From NCBI GenBank assembly GCA_034401795.1, contig CM067363.1, positions 33,150,470-33,214,469 of the forward strand: a DNA stretch of 64,000 nt, read 5' to 3'. Both the position numbers and the translations under genes were made by a program. Every line of letters starts with the position of its first letter. Within the stretch, counting starts at the first letter, position 1. The notes below the pieces were generated by a model, which saw nothing but the letters and a program-made list of their open reading frames with translations, searched no databases and was not told the origin of the DNA. Source of the DNA: Chaetoderma sp. LZ-2023a (Eukaryota; Mollusca; Caudofoveata; Chaetodermatida; Chaetodermatidae). Below, piece after piece: positions 33,794-43,682 of this stretch.

Positions 33794-36345
33794 GTGTATC
33801 AGACACCATGTGAAAGCATACTTGACCATGCTCATAAAGTGCCTATCTTCGATCAAACAGAACAACGTGTCGCGCAAAATAAGACTAGTGACTGCGTGAT
33901 AAACTTTATGCGGCAAATATCATCATGTATTCTGCTTACTAATGACGATCTTAATCAATATTTGCAGCATGTTGACCCTGAGCTATTGAGCAATAATGAA
34001 CAATTCCTATTAGATCTGTTGGATAATGAGTATCCCCGCTCCTACTGCCATCGTGATGGATGCGAATATTAAGCAGCAAATATCTGACTGTTTACCTCAT
34101 GCTGATGTACCTTCTTCTAGCCAGCCTCAGTACGACGGTGTATTGCAATACAATAACTCTATAAATGAGCCTACACGACAAGTGCCTATCTTCGATCAAA
34201 CAGACCAGTGAATCGCTCAAAATGAAACTAGGGACGATGTGGAGAACATTATGAAGCAAATATCTGCACGCACTCTACTTACTAACGATCTTAATCAATA
34301 TTTGCAGCATATTGACACTGAGCTAATGAGAAATAATGATCAATTTCTAACTGATTATTTAGATAGTGACATTGTACACGCTCTTAACCACATCGCGGTG
34401 GATGCGAATATTATGCAGCAAATATCTGACTGTTTACCACACGCTGATGTACCTTCTATTAGCCAACCTCAGTACGACAGTGCATTGGAATATGGTAACT
34501 ATATAAATGAGCCTACACGACAAGTGCTTATCTTCAATCAAACAGACCAGTGAATCGTGCTAAATGTGACTAGTGACTATGTGATGAACATTATGCAGCA
34601 AATATCTGCACGCATTCTGCTTACTAATGACGATCTTAATCAATATTTGCAGCATATTGACACTGAGCTAATGAGAAATAATGATCGATTTCTAACTGAT
34701 TATTTAGATAGTGACATTGTACACGCTCTTAACCCCATCGCGGTGGATGCGAATATTATGCAGCAAATATCTGACTGTTTACCACACGCTGATGTACCTT
34801 CTATTAGCCAGCCTCAGTACGACAGTGCATTGGAATATGGTAACTATATAAATGAGCCTACACGACAAGTGCTTATCTTCAATCAAACAGACCAGTGAAT
34901 CGTGCTAAATGTGACTAGTGACTATGTGATGAACATTATGCGGCAAATATCTGCATGCATTCTGCTTACTAATGACGATCTTAATCAATATTTGCAGCAT
35001 GTTGACACTGAGCTATTGAGCAATAATGATCGATTTCTAACTGATTATTTAGATGGTGACATCGTACCAGCTTCTAACGCCATCGTGGTGGATGCGAATA
35101 TTAATCACCAAATATCTGGCTGTTTACTACACGCTGATGTACCTTCTTCTACCCAACCTTAGTTCGTTGATGTATTAGATGTAAATGTACCTACACGACA
35201 AGTGCCTATCTTTGATCAAACAGACCAGCGAATCACGCAAAATGTGACTAGTGACTACATGACGAACATTATGCGGCAAATATCATCGCATATTCCACTC
35301 ACTAATGACGATCTTAATCAGTATTTGCAGCATGTTGACACTGAGTTATTGAGCAATAATGATCAATTTCTAACTGATTATTTAGATAGTGACATCTTAC
35401 CCATGCCAACCACATTGCAGTGGATGCGAATATTATGCCACAAATATCTGACTGTTTACTACACGCTGATGTACATTCTTCTACTCAACCTCAGTTCGTT
35501 GATGTATTAGATGTAAATGTACCTACACAAAAATTGCCTATCTTCGATCGAACAGACCAGCGAATCATGCAAAATGAAACTAGTGACGGCGTGGAGAACA
35601 TTATGCAGCAAATATCTGCCCGCATTGCACTCACTAATAATGATCATAATCAATATTTGTTACATGATGACCACGATCTATCGATCAATAATGATAAATT
35701 CGTCTTATATAATGACGTTGCATATGCTCCTATCCAACCTCAGGTATGTCGTGGTCTGATCGATTATTCAGACTATATAACGCTGAAGACTATACATAAG
35801 TTCCATAGTAAAAAATATCATATTGATGGTACTGAATACAGCGTATCATTTAAGAAATATCCTATTGCCGATTCGCCATTAACTCATTCAGAGTTTATAT
35901 CAGGCACGGTTCAAACTCTGCTCGATACTTATAGTGCCTATAGCAATGTTCAATCAAATGACCACATAAGAATTGAGATCATTCAATCGGCATTGGATAT
36001 GTCCATCATGATTTTATGATGTGGAATAAAATTACAGCGGATCAAATTTTGGATTCGATTAAAAAAGTAATTCAGTCAAACACTAAATGCAAGCTGTCAG
36101 ATGACTTTGAGTTTCATGTTTTTGTGCTGAGGATTACAACTCTGGCCGTCGGCATGATATTCACTGTGGTGCGATCCATCATAAGCATTTAAATCTGCTA
36201 AAAATACATTGATATGATAAAGACAAGTATAAGCGTGTCAAACAATGTATTATACCTGTCCGTGCAGATTATCCATTCTGTTTCGCAGCCGCTATATATT
36301 TAGGCATGCGATTTATCGAGAAAACAAAAAATCGGATCACTACAT
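33794..36345 (+). pseudogene. Protein-primed DNA polymerase B, N-terminal region only
   Basis: Six repeats of about 115 codons are followed, from about 35743, by a non-repeated segment. It has HSKKYHIDGTEYSVSF, DHIRIEIIQSALDMSI, then after a frameshift near 36019 ITADQILDSIKKVIQSNTKC, and after another, IIPVRADYPFCFAAAIYLG. This order (a DxVRI block, an ERVLQSN-like block, then an x-Cys-x-Ala-Arg-Ala-like block) is what I know from the N-terminal part of Polinton pPolB. The exonuclease, TPR and polymerase motifs never appear, because at about 36345 the AT-rich sequence stops and the GC-rich block begins. Three repeats end in TGA at the same codon. Family call is moderately sure. Confidence 0.65.
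33839..35740 (+). repeat. Six tandem coding repeats, 332-345 bp each
   Basis: Unit starts at about 33839, 34182, 34524, 34869, 35202 and 35534, marked by GTGCCTATCTTCGATCAAAC. Each unit encodes (V/L)PIFDQTDQ, then a variable TSD segment, NIM.QIS, LLTNDDLNQYLQHVDTELL, and a DANI..QIS..L.HADVPS stretch. Units 3 and 4 are nearly identical and share the TGA after TDQ, so they arose by duplication after the stop appeared. Confidence 0.9.
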
Positions 36346-36354
36346 GATCGCTAC

Positions 36355-36531
36355 ATGGAGAGCGCAGCTGCAAGTAAGTGCTCGGCTAAGGGAAAGTCAA
36401 AGCGACAGAATGAGGTCTCTTGGCAGAGGTTCTACAGTGCCCTACATGGCGGGGTGGACCGAGCTAAAAACCGAGGCCTACGCATGCGCAACCAGGGTAT
36501 GGTGACATATGGAAAAACTCGGACTCTCTGA
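36355..36531 (+). CDS. Small basic protein, 58 aa, unknown
   Basis: An intact ATG-to-TGA frame just inside the GC-rich block, too short for usual ORF cut-offs. Composition is strongly basic: KCSAKGKSKRQ near residues 8-18, then DRAKNRGLRMRNQ and GKTR near the end. Basic, short proteins of this type serve as DNA-condensing core proteins in adenovirus-like virions, and Polintons/adintoviruses are described as carrying comparable ones. The comparison is by composition only. It lies tail to tail with the integrase gene. Confidence 0.4.
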   Translation: MESAAASKCSAKGKSKRQNEVSWQRFYSALHGGVDRAKNRGLRMRNQGMVTYGKTRTL

Positions 36532-36633
36532 TAAGCGCCATGTGCTGCCAGATGGGGTCCATACCGAGCCCATCGAGTATCATGTTAGCACCCTAGGGGG
36601 TGGTAGCTGTGTGTCTTCAGGGACTAGCTGAAG

Positions 36634-37777
36634 CTATTCTATGACAAATGGTCGCCTAGGCACTCCGTGATGGCGTGCCAGGTAGTACAGTGTAGGCCGC
36701 CCTTTTGCCTCCACATACCTGTCAAGCCTGTGAACATCTATCGACCAGTTAGGATCTGTTGCATGCCGTCGACCACCTTCCAGCTCACCAGGCTCATACT
36801 GGTACCGAACCAGAGCATCAGGTGGTAGGCACTCCTCTCCCTTGTTCGCTCCTCTAGAGCTGTGACCAGCAGAGTGTCTGATAGCCTCTACCGGCTTCTT
36901 CCCGATTAGCCTGGTAACCTCGGCATTGGATCTTTCCACCACAGCAGGCAGCCCTCTCACCCATACTCTAGAACGTTCACTCAGCACGGCCATTTCCTGG
37001 GCGTATTGGTGTGGGAACAGTCTCTCTGCCACCGCTCAACGATAGCCTGGGCACGGTGATGCCCTACCTCGCCTCGCCTAACTGCCACACCGTGTTTCCA
37101 CATGAGGGCTGCAGTCTCCCCTCTGAACTCCTTACCCTCATCCACCTGCAACAATTCCGGCCACTGGAGGTGATTTTCCGAAGCCTCGTAGACAACCTGG
37201 AATGCCTGGGCCACCTGGCCAGCTGACCTGTCTGTGAGCGGTACTGCCGCCTTGTACCTGCTGGAAACATCGACGATGTTGAGGGCATACTACAGGTCTT
37301 ATAACCAACTGAGTCGTGTGGAAGGAATAGAACATCCGCCTGGTGAACTCTGTTTCCTCGAAATGGGCATGTCTGATGTGCCATGGACGAGGTCTGTATA
37401 TCTTCCACATCGCCTGGTGGCTGAGCCACTGGCTAACTATCTCCAATGTGAAGTTGTGGCCCTTGCGACTGCAGCCTCGAGTAGTTGAGGGGGGCTCACG
37501 GTAATATCCACCAGGCTGATAGTAGAGTTCCTCAAGAAAGACAGTTGATAAACTCCCGGATTTCATCACTGACGTCCACTCCTGTCCTGTCACGCACAGC
37601 CTGGGTGAACTCTAAACAGACGACCAGATGGCCGTCATTCATTCGACCATCACTGAAGACCTCCTCAAACACCTTCATACACTGGTGTCTAATCTCTACT
37701 GGATTCTTACTGAACAGTAATTTATCGACCAACCCTCGGAAGTTAAGGGCCTTAACCAGGTCGTACAGAGATGCCAT
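36634..37777 (-). pseudogene. Polinton integrase (retroviral-type), multiple frameshifts
   Basis: The ATG at 37777 starts with MASLYDLVKALNFRGLV, the usual Polinton integrase opening. At least four frameshifts (near 37535, 37345, 37290 and 37035) spread it over three frames. Recognisable segments in order: QPGGYY and WLSHQAMWKIYRPRPW (N-terminal HTH-like and DNA-binding part), VHQADVLFLPHD (first catalytic Asp), LLQVDEGKEFRGE (second Asp), HHRAQAIVERW (Glu), AERLFPHQYAQEM, and a chromodomain-like end with NWSIDVHRLDRYVE and YYLARHHGVPRRPF. The catalytic residues are kept, so decay was recent. It would integrate the element DNA. It starts 2 nt after the stop of the gene upstream. Confidence 0.88.
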
Positions 37778-37779
37778 CC

Positions 37780-38187
37780 TTATATAGTACAGATGGCCGC
37801 AAGCACTATGGCAATGTACGGTAGCCAAGGGCACGCGGCTCCGAAGAACGTACCTACTCCTGAGGCGATGGCTGGTATGGCTTCAGAAATCTTCTCCACC
37901 CCATGGAGAACATTGTTGGCGATCTTGCGGACCGTCTCGCCAGCCTTCATTGTGAACAGAGTGATCAGAGCCCCAACTGCTGCCAGCGGACCGATAGAAC
38001 ATTTTATGTAAGTGTGATAGATTCCTTTCGCTCTGTGTACTAGCTTGCAGGATTCAGGCTCTACATCATCATACTCACCCGCAGTCTCTGCTACATCGTA
38101 GTCATCTGCATCCTTCTCCTCATCATAGTCTTCCTCATAGTCCTCATCATCTATATCCTCGACTGGATCAGCCTCTGGTTCATACAT
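37780..38187 (-). CDS. Acidic membrane protein, 135 aa
   Basis: An intact frame. Residues 1-50 are mostly Asp/Glu (EDIDDEDYEEDYDEEKD). The C-terminal half is hydrophobic: GPLAAVGALITLFTM near 75-90 and GVGTFFGAACPWLPYIAIV near 115-135, probably two membrane segments, with the C-terminus buried. Its TAA lies two bases before the integrase ATG, so both were probably transcribed together. Polintons carry poorly characterised membrane proteins at this place. Function unknown; a virion-membrane or host-membrane role is inference. Confidence 0.6.
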   Translation of the reverse strand: MYEPEADPVEDIDDEDYEEDYDEEKDADDYDVAETAGEYDDVEPESCKLVHRAKGIYHTYIKCSIGPLAAVGALITLFTMKAGETVRKIANNVLHGVEKISEAIPAIASGVGTFFGAACPWLPYIAIVLAAICTI

Positions 38188-38246
38188 TGCTCTGGGGATC
38201 CGTCGCTGGGGTAGTTATATAGTAGCTTTAAACTGTAGTCTATAGC
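38188..38246. promoter_or_regulatory. 59-bp divergent promoter
   Basis: Gap between the two divergent starts at 38187 (minus) and 38247 (plus); contains TTATATAGT near 38214-38222. Confidence 0.45.
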
Positions 38247-38627
38247 ATGGCCTCCACAATCTTGAATGCGGACGTGTTTGCCTTAGTGAACTGGGGACTC
38301 AGCTTCACTGACAAGAAGGCCGCAGAGGTCGAGCATGAGCGTCATAACCAGGCGATGGAGAAGCTGTCTAAGGAGAAGTTTGAGTACAGCAAAGCACTCG
38401 AGCATATGCGGAAGAGGGAGGCACGCCAACGACAACTCCGAGCTCAGGACAACCAGAGCCTCAAAGATGCAGATGAGAGTCTCGATGAGTACTACGAGGC
38501 TGTAAAGATATCTGAGCCAATGCTCGACTATGAAGCATCGACAGGTCAGAAGAAAGCAGAGCTTATCGTAGTGGTGGCAGCTGCAGCGATGACGACAGGA
38601 GTCATACTCTACGTATGCTCAAGCTGA
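38247..38627 (+). CDS. Tail-anchored coiled-coil protein, 126 aa
   Basis: An intact frame with no stops. Residues 25-90 are charged and helical with heptad-like spacing (EHERHNQAMEKLSKEKFEY, MRKREARQRQLRAQD), a coiled coil. Residues 105-123 form a single hydrophobic segment (AELIVVVAAAAMTTGVILYV) and only a few residues follow, so it is likely tail-anchored. No family name recognised. Its 3' end overlaps the opposite-strand capsid-like gene by 17 nt (38609-38627). Confidence 0.65.
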   Translation: MASTILNADVFALVNWGLSFTDKKAAEVEHERHNQAMEKLSKEKFEYSKALEHMRKREARQRQLRAQDNQSLKDADESLDEYYEAVKISEPMLDYEASTGQKKAELIVVVAAAAMTTGVILYVCSS

Positions 38628-39420
38628 ATACTTGATGTGTTCGACACGCATACCTTAGCATAGCCAAAGTAAAGTACCATCGCACCTAATGAGTGAGTCC
38701 CAGCCAGGGGTTTTCCGATGTTGAATCTGAGCTGGTTGCCCTGATTAGGTGGGATGTCCCTGGCCCCGAGTGCCGACTAGAGGTCGTCGCTTCCACAGGT
38801 TAGGCGCAGAAGTGCATATGACTCAGTTTTCTGTCTGTAGATTTGGCAATCAGCCAGCTTGCGTACCTCACCAAGAACATTGGCCCCAGCAACAACAAGC
38901 TTGAAGTCGTCCAGCTTATCCACCTGCTGGATGGCTCCTCCCTTCTGAACCAGGACTGCAACAGCGACACAGTCTGATACACCATGATTCAATGTCAGCT
39001 CTACCCGTTGGTTAGCTGTGGCTTGGACCTTCTGGTGTTCTCGCTCCACATGCACGATCCGCTGTTTGGAACCCGTTTTCTTCAGCTCCTGGTCATTCTC
39101 GTCAGAGAATTCATCGTCGCATCTGCGAGCTGCTCAGTGTACACCCAGAGGAACAGCCTATCCTGCATGGCAGGCGGATTCATGTGTGTGTTCTCGAAGA
39201 GGGTTAAGAGTGGAACTGCCATGGGCTTCTTGACACCTGCCCGAAGTTCAAAAGCCTCCATAGCCAGGAAGAGCGAGATATGCTGGATAGCCTCCAGTCT
39301 GGAGCAAATAACTGCTTCAGGGAGGAGATCAGTGCCACTGTAGCAGAGAGCCATGACACCGGTCATGCAGAAGGTACTCAGGAGGGGTTCACTGTTGGCT
39401 GCAATGAGGCTGTTGAGCAC
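38609..39420 (-). pseudogene. Capsid-like candidate, broken
   Basis: Minus-strand pieces in three frames. The first (39420 to 39082; open upstream to about 39520 with no ATG) has LFLAMEAFELRAG and FENTHMNPPAMQDRLFLWVY. A frameshift at about 39080 leads to VELTLNHGVSDCVAVAVLV and LDDFKLVVAGANVLGEVRKL, and another near 38777 to PPNQGNQLRFNIGKPLAGTH and LGAMVLYFGYAKV at the C-terminus. Alternating hydrophobic strands joined by short turns suggest jelly-roll folds, as in penton-like minor capsid proteins. Not recognised by any single motif; order next to ATPase and integrase fits a virion protein. Confidence in the fold is low. Confidence 0.4.
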
Positions 39421-39753
39421 ATCTTCAACGAAAGAGGTCGCAGGAGATTGGCCAGTAATCTGCCCCCATTTCTGAAATTCCCAGATAACTACCAGGACTA
39501 CCTCATCAAATCCGCTCGCAAATCAGATGCTCATTGTGCATGGACAAAGTGGATCTTCCATGAGAAGTTCCAGAAGAAGAGAGCCCTAGACTCTGACCCT
39601 CAGTGGGTAGAGTTTAAGCGACAGGCTTCTGATGAAACTGACGAAGTTCCTCAAGCTTCTGACGAAGTTCTTCAAGTTTCTGACGAAGGTCCTCAAGCAT
39701 CTGATGAAGTAGCAGAGACCGCAGACGAAGTTGCTCAGCTTTCTGATGAATGA
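39280..39753 (+). CDS. Acidic-tail protein, 157 aa, antisense overlap
   Basis: Plus-strand ATG frame overlapping the 5' end of the capsid-like gene by about 140 bp on the opposite strand. The middle (FPDNYQDYLIKSARKSDAH, CAWTKWIFHEKFQKKR) looks like folded protein; the last 50 residues are a repeat of QASDE and AETADE units, similar in style to the acidic repeats at 41706-42005. Whether the first 45 residues are translated is unclear, since the other strand also reads open there. Confidence 0.45.
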   Translation: MLDSLQSGANNCFREEISATVAESHDTGHAEGTQEGFTVGCNEAVEHIFNERGRRRLASNLPPFLKFPDNYQDYLIKSARKSDAHCAWTKWIFHEKFQKKRALDSDPQWVEFKRQASDETDEVPQASDEVLQVSDEGPQASDEVAETADEVAQLSDE

Positions 39754-39783
39754 ATAAAAAGTTGCGGCAGCTGCAACAGTCTG

Positions 39784-40702
39784 TCAGCGATGACGCATAG
39801 AGAAGGCTAGTTTCCTGGCTGGATTCAGCTTATAGGCGAAGGTCTGTGCCTTTTCCAGAGATGGCTTGAAGTGTGACAGCGCACCTGTCTCCTTGTTGCT
39901 GAAGATGAAGCGGTACAGCTCAGCTGCCCTCTGTACACCTGCGATAAAGTCCCCTTTGGTCTCCTTGAGGGTTAGACTGTCATATATGGTCTCGAGCAGG
40001 GCATGTCCACACTTGGAGCTGAAGCATAGCAACCAGGCATTGTGGCGGATGTCTGGTGAGATCTCGCGGGTGTACTTCTGAAAGCAGATGAAGACAGTTA
40101 TTTTTGTGTGCCGGATGCGCCTGGTGATGTTGCTGAGGTAGGTGACTGTCTTCTGGTCCATTGCAGGGACATCAATAACTAGAACAAGTGGTTCTATCAG
40201 TTGGGCTGCCAGCAGATTCTCCATCAGTGCTAGCAGGTTCTGCGTCTTGGTGATTGGGCCATTGTACCATTGATCATTACTGCCAACCGCCTCAGTGGTG
40301 GAGTCAGACACCAGAAGGATGTATTGAGAGTGTAGATGTTCGACCAGGAGAGCCTGCAGCAAGATGTTCTTCCCGTTTCCTGACGGGGCAATGATCAGCA
40401 CCACCTGGCCAGCATCAGCCGGCCTACTGTCGAATGGTACAATCAGGTGTGCGGAGGATGGTTAGCACTTGGTCAGTGGTAGCCTCGTCTATATCTGGGA
40501 GACTAAACGGCAGTACTTCCTGCACCAGCTCTTTCACCTGCAGAGCGGAGAATCCTGCCCCTCAGGCAGATATGAAGGATACGATGGAGGCGTCAAGCAT
40601 GAAATCTCAGAAGCAGCTGAGAAGATAGCGTAGAGGGCCTGTGTCAGCACCCACAGTGTCTAGTACATCCAGTATCTGTATGATACATGCACGGGAGGCC
40701 AT
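39784..40702 (-). pseudogene. Packaging ATPase (A32/FtsK-HerA type)
   Basis: The P-loop is at IIAPSGNGKNILLQALL, Walker B at EPLVLVIDVPAMDQK about 70 residues later, then DIRHNAWLLCFSS with a sensor-like Asn, an order typical of A32-like genome-packaging ATPases of Polintons and large DNA viruses. The Ser/Thr after the P-loop Lys is Asn, so Mg2+ binding would be impaired. Upstream, from an ATG at 40702, the reading carries two TGA and one TAG before a shift into the ATPase frame. The frame ends NPARKLAFSMRHR. Family call is secure; the gene is broken at its N-terminal part. Confidence 0.82.
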
Positions 40703-40704
40703 GA

Positions 40705-41170
40705 CTATCCTGTGGTCTTAAACAGCAAATTAAAGAACCTTGATTTCTTCACCTCTGGTAGCCGGAGTCTGGCGGTAGCACCGGTTTGGCCATCGACAGT
40801 GATATGGCTCAGGCCGAGGGTGCCTATCTTGAGATTCTCTCCATCCTGTCAGAATGAGCTCCATGGTTTTAGAAGATCCTTAACCAGGTCCTGTGCGTAG
40901 GACTCAGCTATAACCTTGATGGCTCCAGCCTCATCGACTTCGAGCATACCTCGCATCGTCGCCCCCTCCTTGAGCAGTGGTTGTATGTGCGAGGACGTTG
41001 TAGGCTGTCTTATATCGCCTGCGCATTCTGCTGTACTTTTCTGCCTCATGGGTGAGATTCTGTCTGATGCTATCTATCTGCCGGAGTCGCCAGCCATGGA
41101 TGGTACTGCCCTCATCAGCCGTCAGGGAGGGGTATATTTCTGGTTGCTTCCGCCACTCTGATTTTGCCAT
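40705..41170 (-). pseudogene. Polinton-associated YPSL-type helical protein
   Basis: ATG at 41170. QPEIYPSLTADEG, HGWRLRQIDSIRQNLTHEAE and RRRYKTAYNVL form a signature that I recall from a widespread, uncharacterised protein encoded by Polinton-like elements in cnidarians and other invertebrates (YPSL, W-R-L, E, R-YK spacing). A frameshift near 41000 moves to a second frame with EGATMRGMLEVDEAGAIKV, and a TGA at about 40857 interrupts a third open stretch. Its TAG ends two bases before the next ATG (40702). Role unknown; helical, no membrane segment seen in what remains. Confidence 0.55.
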
Positions 41171-41184
41171 AGTATACCTGAAGA

Positions 41185-42293
41185 TTAAACCTGCATCACC
41201 TGCAGAATCTGCTCATGAGTCCTAGAAGGGAACATTTTGGAGAGCCTAGCGAACCATGCCAGCTTGCTGGTGTCGAGACAGACGTCTCTTAGACAGAGGT
41301 CATCCAACACTATGCTGGGTGCTAGTAGCTTTCTGAGACATGACATCTGGAACTTCACCTTATGGCCAAGATAGTAGGTCCGCCGCTGGATGGCTTTCTT
41401 GGTCTTACACTTCTGCGTCATCACCTCTTCCCACTGTATGACATCTGGCTCATCCTCATCTGTGACGACATCTGGCTCATTCTCGTCCATGGTCTCCGCT
41501 GCATTGGCCACAGTCTCTGCTACATCTAGCTCATCGTCGTATGTGAAGACATCGTCCCGCTTACTCTCCTCTGTCAGGTCAATGATAATAAGAGTGTAAA
41601 CTCTAAATGGGCGTCCGATATCCCATCCGTGCTGGCATATATGTTGATGGAGGGGCTGTCAAACAGGTGATTTACAGGTGTGAACAGGCTAGGAATGATA
41701 GCTTTCTATAGGTTGCTGAAGACACCTGGCTCATCGTTGTATGTGAAGAGATCTGGCTCATCGTCAGATGTGAAGACATCATCCCACTGACTCTCTGGCT
41801 CATCCTCTTCTGCGGTCTCTGCTGCATCGTCCGCGGTCTCCACTACATCTGGTTCATCATCGTGTGTGAAGACATCATCCCGCTTACTCTCTGGCTCATC
41901 CTCGTCCATGGTCTCCACTGCATCATCCGCAGTCTCCGCTACATCTGGCTCATCGTCGTATGTGAAGACATCATCCTGCTTACTCTCTGGCTCATCCTCG
42001 TCCACGGTCTCCGCTGCATCGTCTGTGGTCTCTGCTACATCTGGCTCATCGTACCGCTTACTCTCCTCCAGGAGGGCCTGCTAGTATCGGGAACCTTCAC
42101 TGTTCCTTCGCCTCCTTGCAATGCTCGCGTTCTGTTGATACCAGCTCTCCCGCTGTAGTCGCTCTCCTTCTTGTTGCAGTGTGAGCATCTGTTCGCTTAA
42201 GACCTTTATCTGTGCAGGGGTCATAAAGGGGCAACCCTGTAGCTGGCTCGTCATCATCTCGGCAAAGGTAAGATATTCCTGGTGTGATATCAT
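41185..42293 (-). pseudogene. Acidic repeat protein
   Basis: The ATG at 42293 opens TFAEMMTSQLQG and QAQIKVL-like helical residues, then QNASIARRRRN. After a TAG near 42081 the frame is filled with acidic repeats of about 33 residues (DEDEPESKRDDVFTYDDEPD, then VAETADDA) to about 41706. At 41583-41720 the frame is interrupted by a copy of the end of the upstream gene, including its stop, and the repeats resume in 41511-41185 with DEPDV boxes, ending in KFQMSCLRKLLAPS and RLSKMFPSRTHEQIL. Acidic repeat proteins may bind basic core proteins; that is inference. No family name. Confidence 0.45.
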
Positions 42294-42673
42294 GTTGTCA
42301 TCAGGTCAATGAGTAATAAGAGTTTAAGCTCTAAATGGGCATCCGATATCCCATCCGTGCTGGCATATATGTTAATGGAGGGGCTGTCAAACAGGTGATT
42401 TACAGGTGTGAACAGGCTAGGACTGATAGCTTTCCATAGGTTGCTGTTGGCACCTGGGAGATCCTCTATCACGTTCCGGCCGACTTCTACCAGTGAACTG
42501 CTGTGTGCACTGACCTGAGGTTGATGTAGCACATCGGCGTGTATGTATGTTGTGTCACGCTGGGGCACCTCGAAGAGAACCCATTCTACACGGTACTGTA
42601 CCACCCATCTCCCCTTTAGAGAGGGTGAGATTATGTTCTCACCAACGGAGAGCAGCAATCGGACAATCGACAT
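42290..42673 (-). CDS. Unknown protein, 127 aa
   Basis: Intact frame with ATG at 42673 and a start 38 bp from the divergent start of the next gene. Contains VGENIISPSLKGRWVVQYRV and EWVLFEVPQRDTTYIHADV, alternating hydrophobic strands; the last part has LFDSPSINIYASTDGISDAH. Its stop overlaps the ATG of the acidic-repeat gene by one to four bases. Possibly a small capsid or scaffold protein by context; no motif supports this. Confidence 0.45.
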   Translation of the reverse strand: MSIVRLLLSVGENIISPSLKGRWVVQYRVEWVLFEVPQRDTTYIHADVLHQPQVSAHSSSLVEVGRNVIEDLPGANSNLWKAISPSLFTPVNHLFDSPSINIYASTDGISDAHLELKLLLLIDLMTT

Positions 42674-42711
42674 GGTTATATGTCTTGTTTAAACCCCTCC
42701 TATAGCGTGCT
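42674..42711. promoter_or_regulatory. 38-bp divergent promoter
   Basis: Short spacer between ATG codons at 42673 (minus) and 42712 (plus), with TTATATG near 42675 and CTATAG near 42701. Confidence 0.4.
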
Positions 42712-43680
42712 ATGGAACCCATATTTGCTCACTCGACTGGTCTTGCTGACCTGGCAGATGGGTACGCAGTTGATGCTGCCAAGGTAGAAGGGAGTGATGG
42801 CAAGTCATTCGCCCTACAGTACGAAGCAAACTCAAAGGCATTCTCCCTCCACCCATTGGTGGTGACGGGGTGGAGCTGCTCACAGACCTCAAGGATGTGT
42901 CGAAGGAGTGCCTGGGTCGCAACATAGATGGCCACAAGATTGTATTTGGGTACGATTTCCTGAAGAGTAAGTACATCCTCGAGCCGTTGATTGAGCTCTC
43001 GGATACAGAGGTGGCAGACATCAACACCCTAAACAACGACCTCAGCTTTCTTCTGGTCAGACCGTATTCGAGCGGTGCCCCGCCGATCGCCCATGATGGC
43101 CTGCTATTGACCCTGGCAAAAAAACCTGCAGTTCATATTTGAGAAGAATGAAGTGTGGTACCGTGCTGGACCTGGGGTGACTGGCAAACATGGTTAACCC
43201 TATATAGGCCTCCTGGAGTCATTGGCATAGAGGTTACTCCCCTCTCCACTGTTGTGAAAAAGGATGGGACAGTTAGAAAGCTCTACAATCGGGGATCATC
43301 CCTACATAGGTGAAAGTGTCTCCCTGACGATGGTGGGTCACCGGATCGGGATTACAGGTGGAAAGTTCCTGCTGCGTCGTCCATTCAATGGACCAGAAGA
43401 GGCTGTTAACCTCCAGGAGGGCACCCTATGGGTAGATGGTGTGTCACATGCCTCCAATGTCAAGGGTGCTGTTAAACTGCTTCAGCGAGTCGGACTCACT
43501 AGCCCGCAAACAACTCATATAGTCCTAGAGCTACGTTTCATAGCCAGCGCCAAAGTGAAGCAGCTAGCCCCTGCCCCTGAGGGGATGAAGATGACTATCG
43601 ATCCGGATGGAACAGGGCTCGATCTGGCACAGCTATTTCTCGAGGAGTTCACTCTGTTCAGTTTAACTCTTCATATATAG
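42712..43680 (+). pseudogene. Unknown virion-type protein, broken
   Basis: Plus-strand gene with ATG at 42712 in three frames: 42712-42875 (LADLADGYAVDAAKVEG), 42870-43125 (VSKECLGRNIDGHKIVFGYD, then LSFLLVRPYSSGAPP), and 43264-43680 (GHRIGITGGKFLLRRPFNG, LQEGTLWVDGVSHASN, TTHIVLELRFIASAKVKQLA). Shifts near 42870 and 43122, stops near 43196 and 43225. The strand-rich pattern fits a capsid-related protein; I do not recognise a family. Confidence 0.4.
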
Positions 43681-43682
43681 CC

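Noticed and set aside
33702-33899. Separate ORF upstream of the pPolB repeats
   Set aside because: Overlaps the first repeat unit in another frame; the repeat frame is the one conserved across units.
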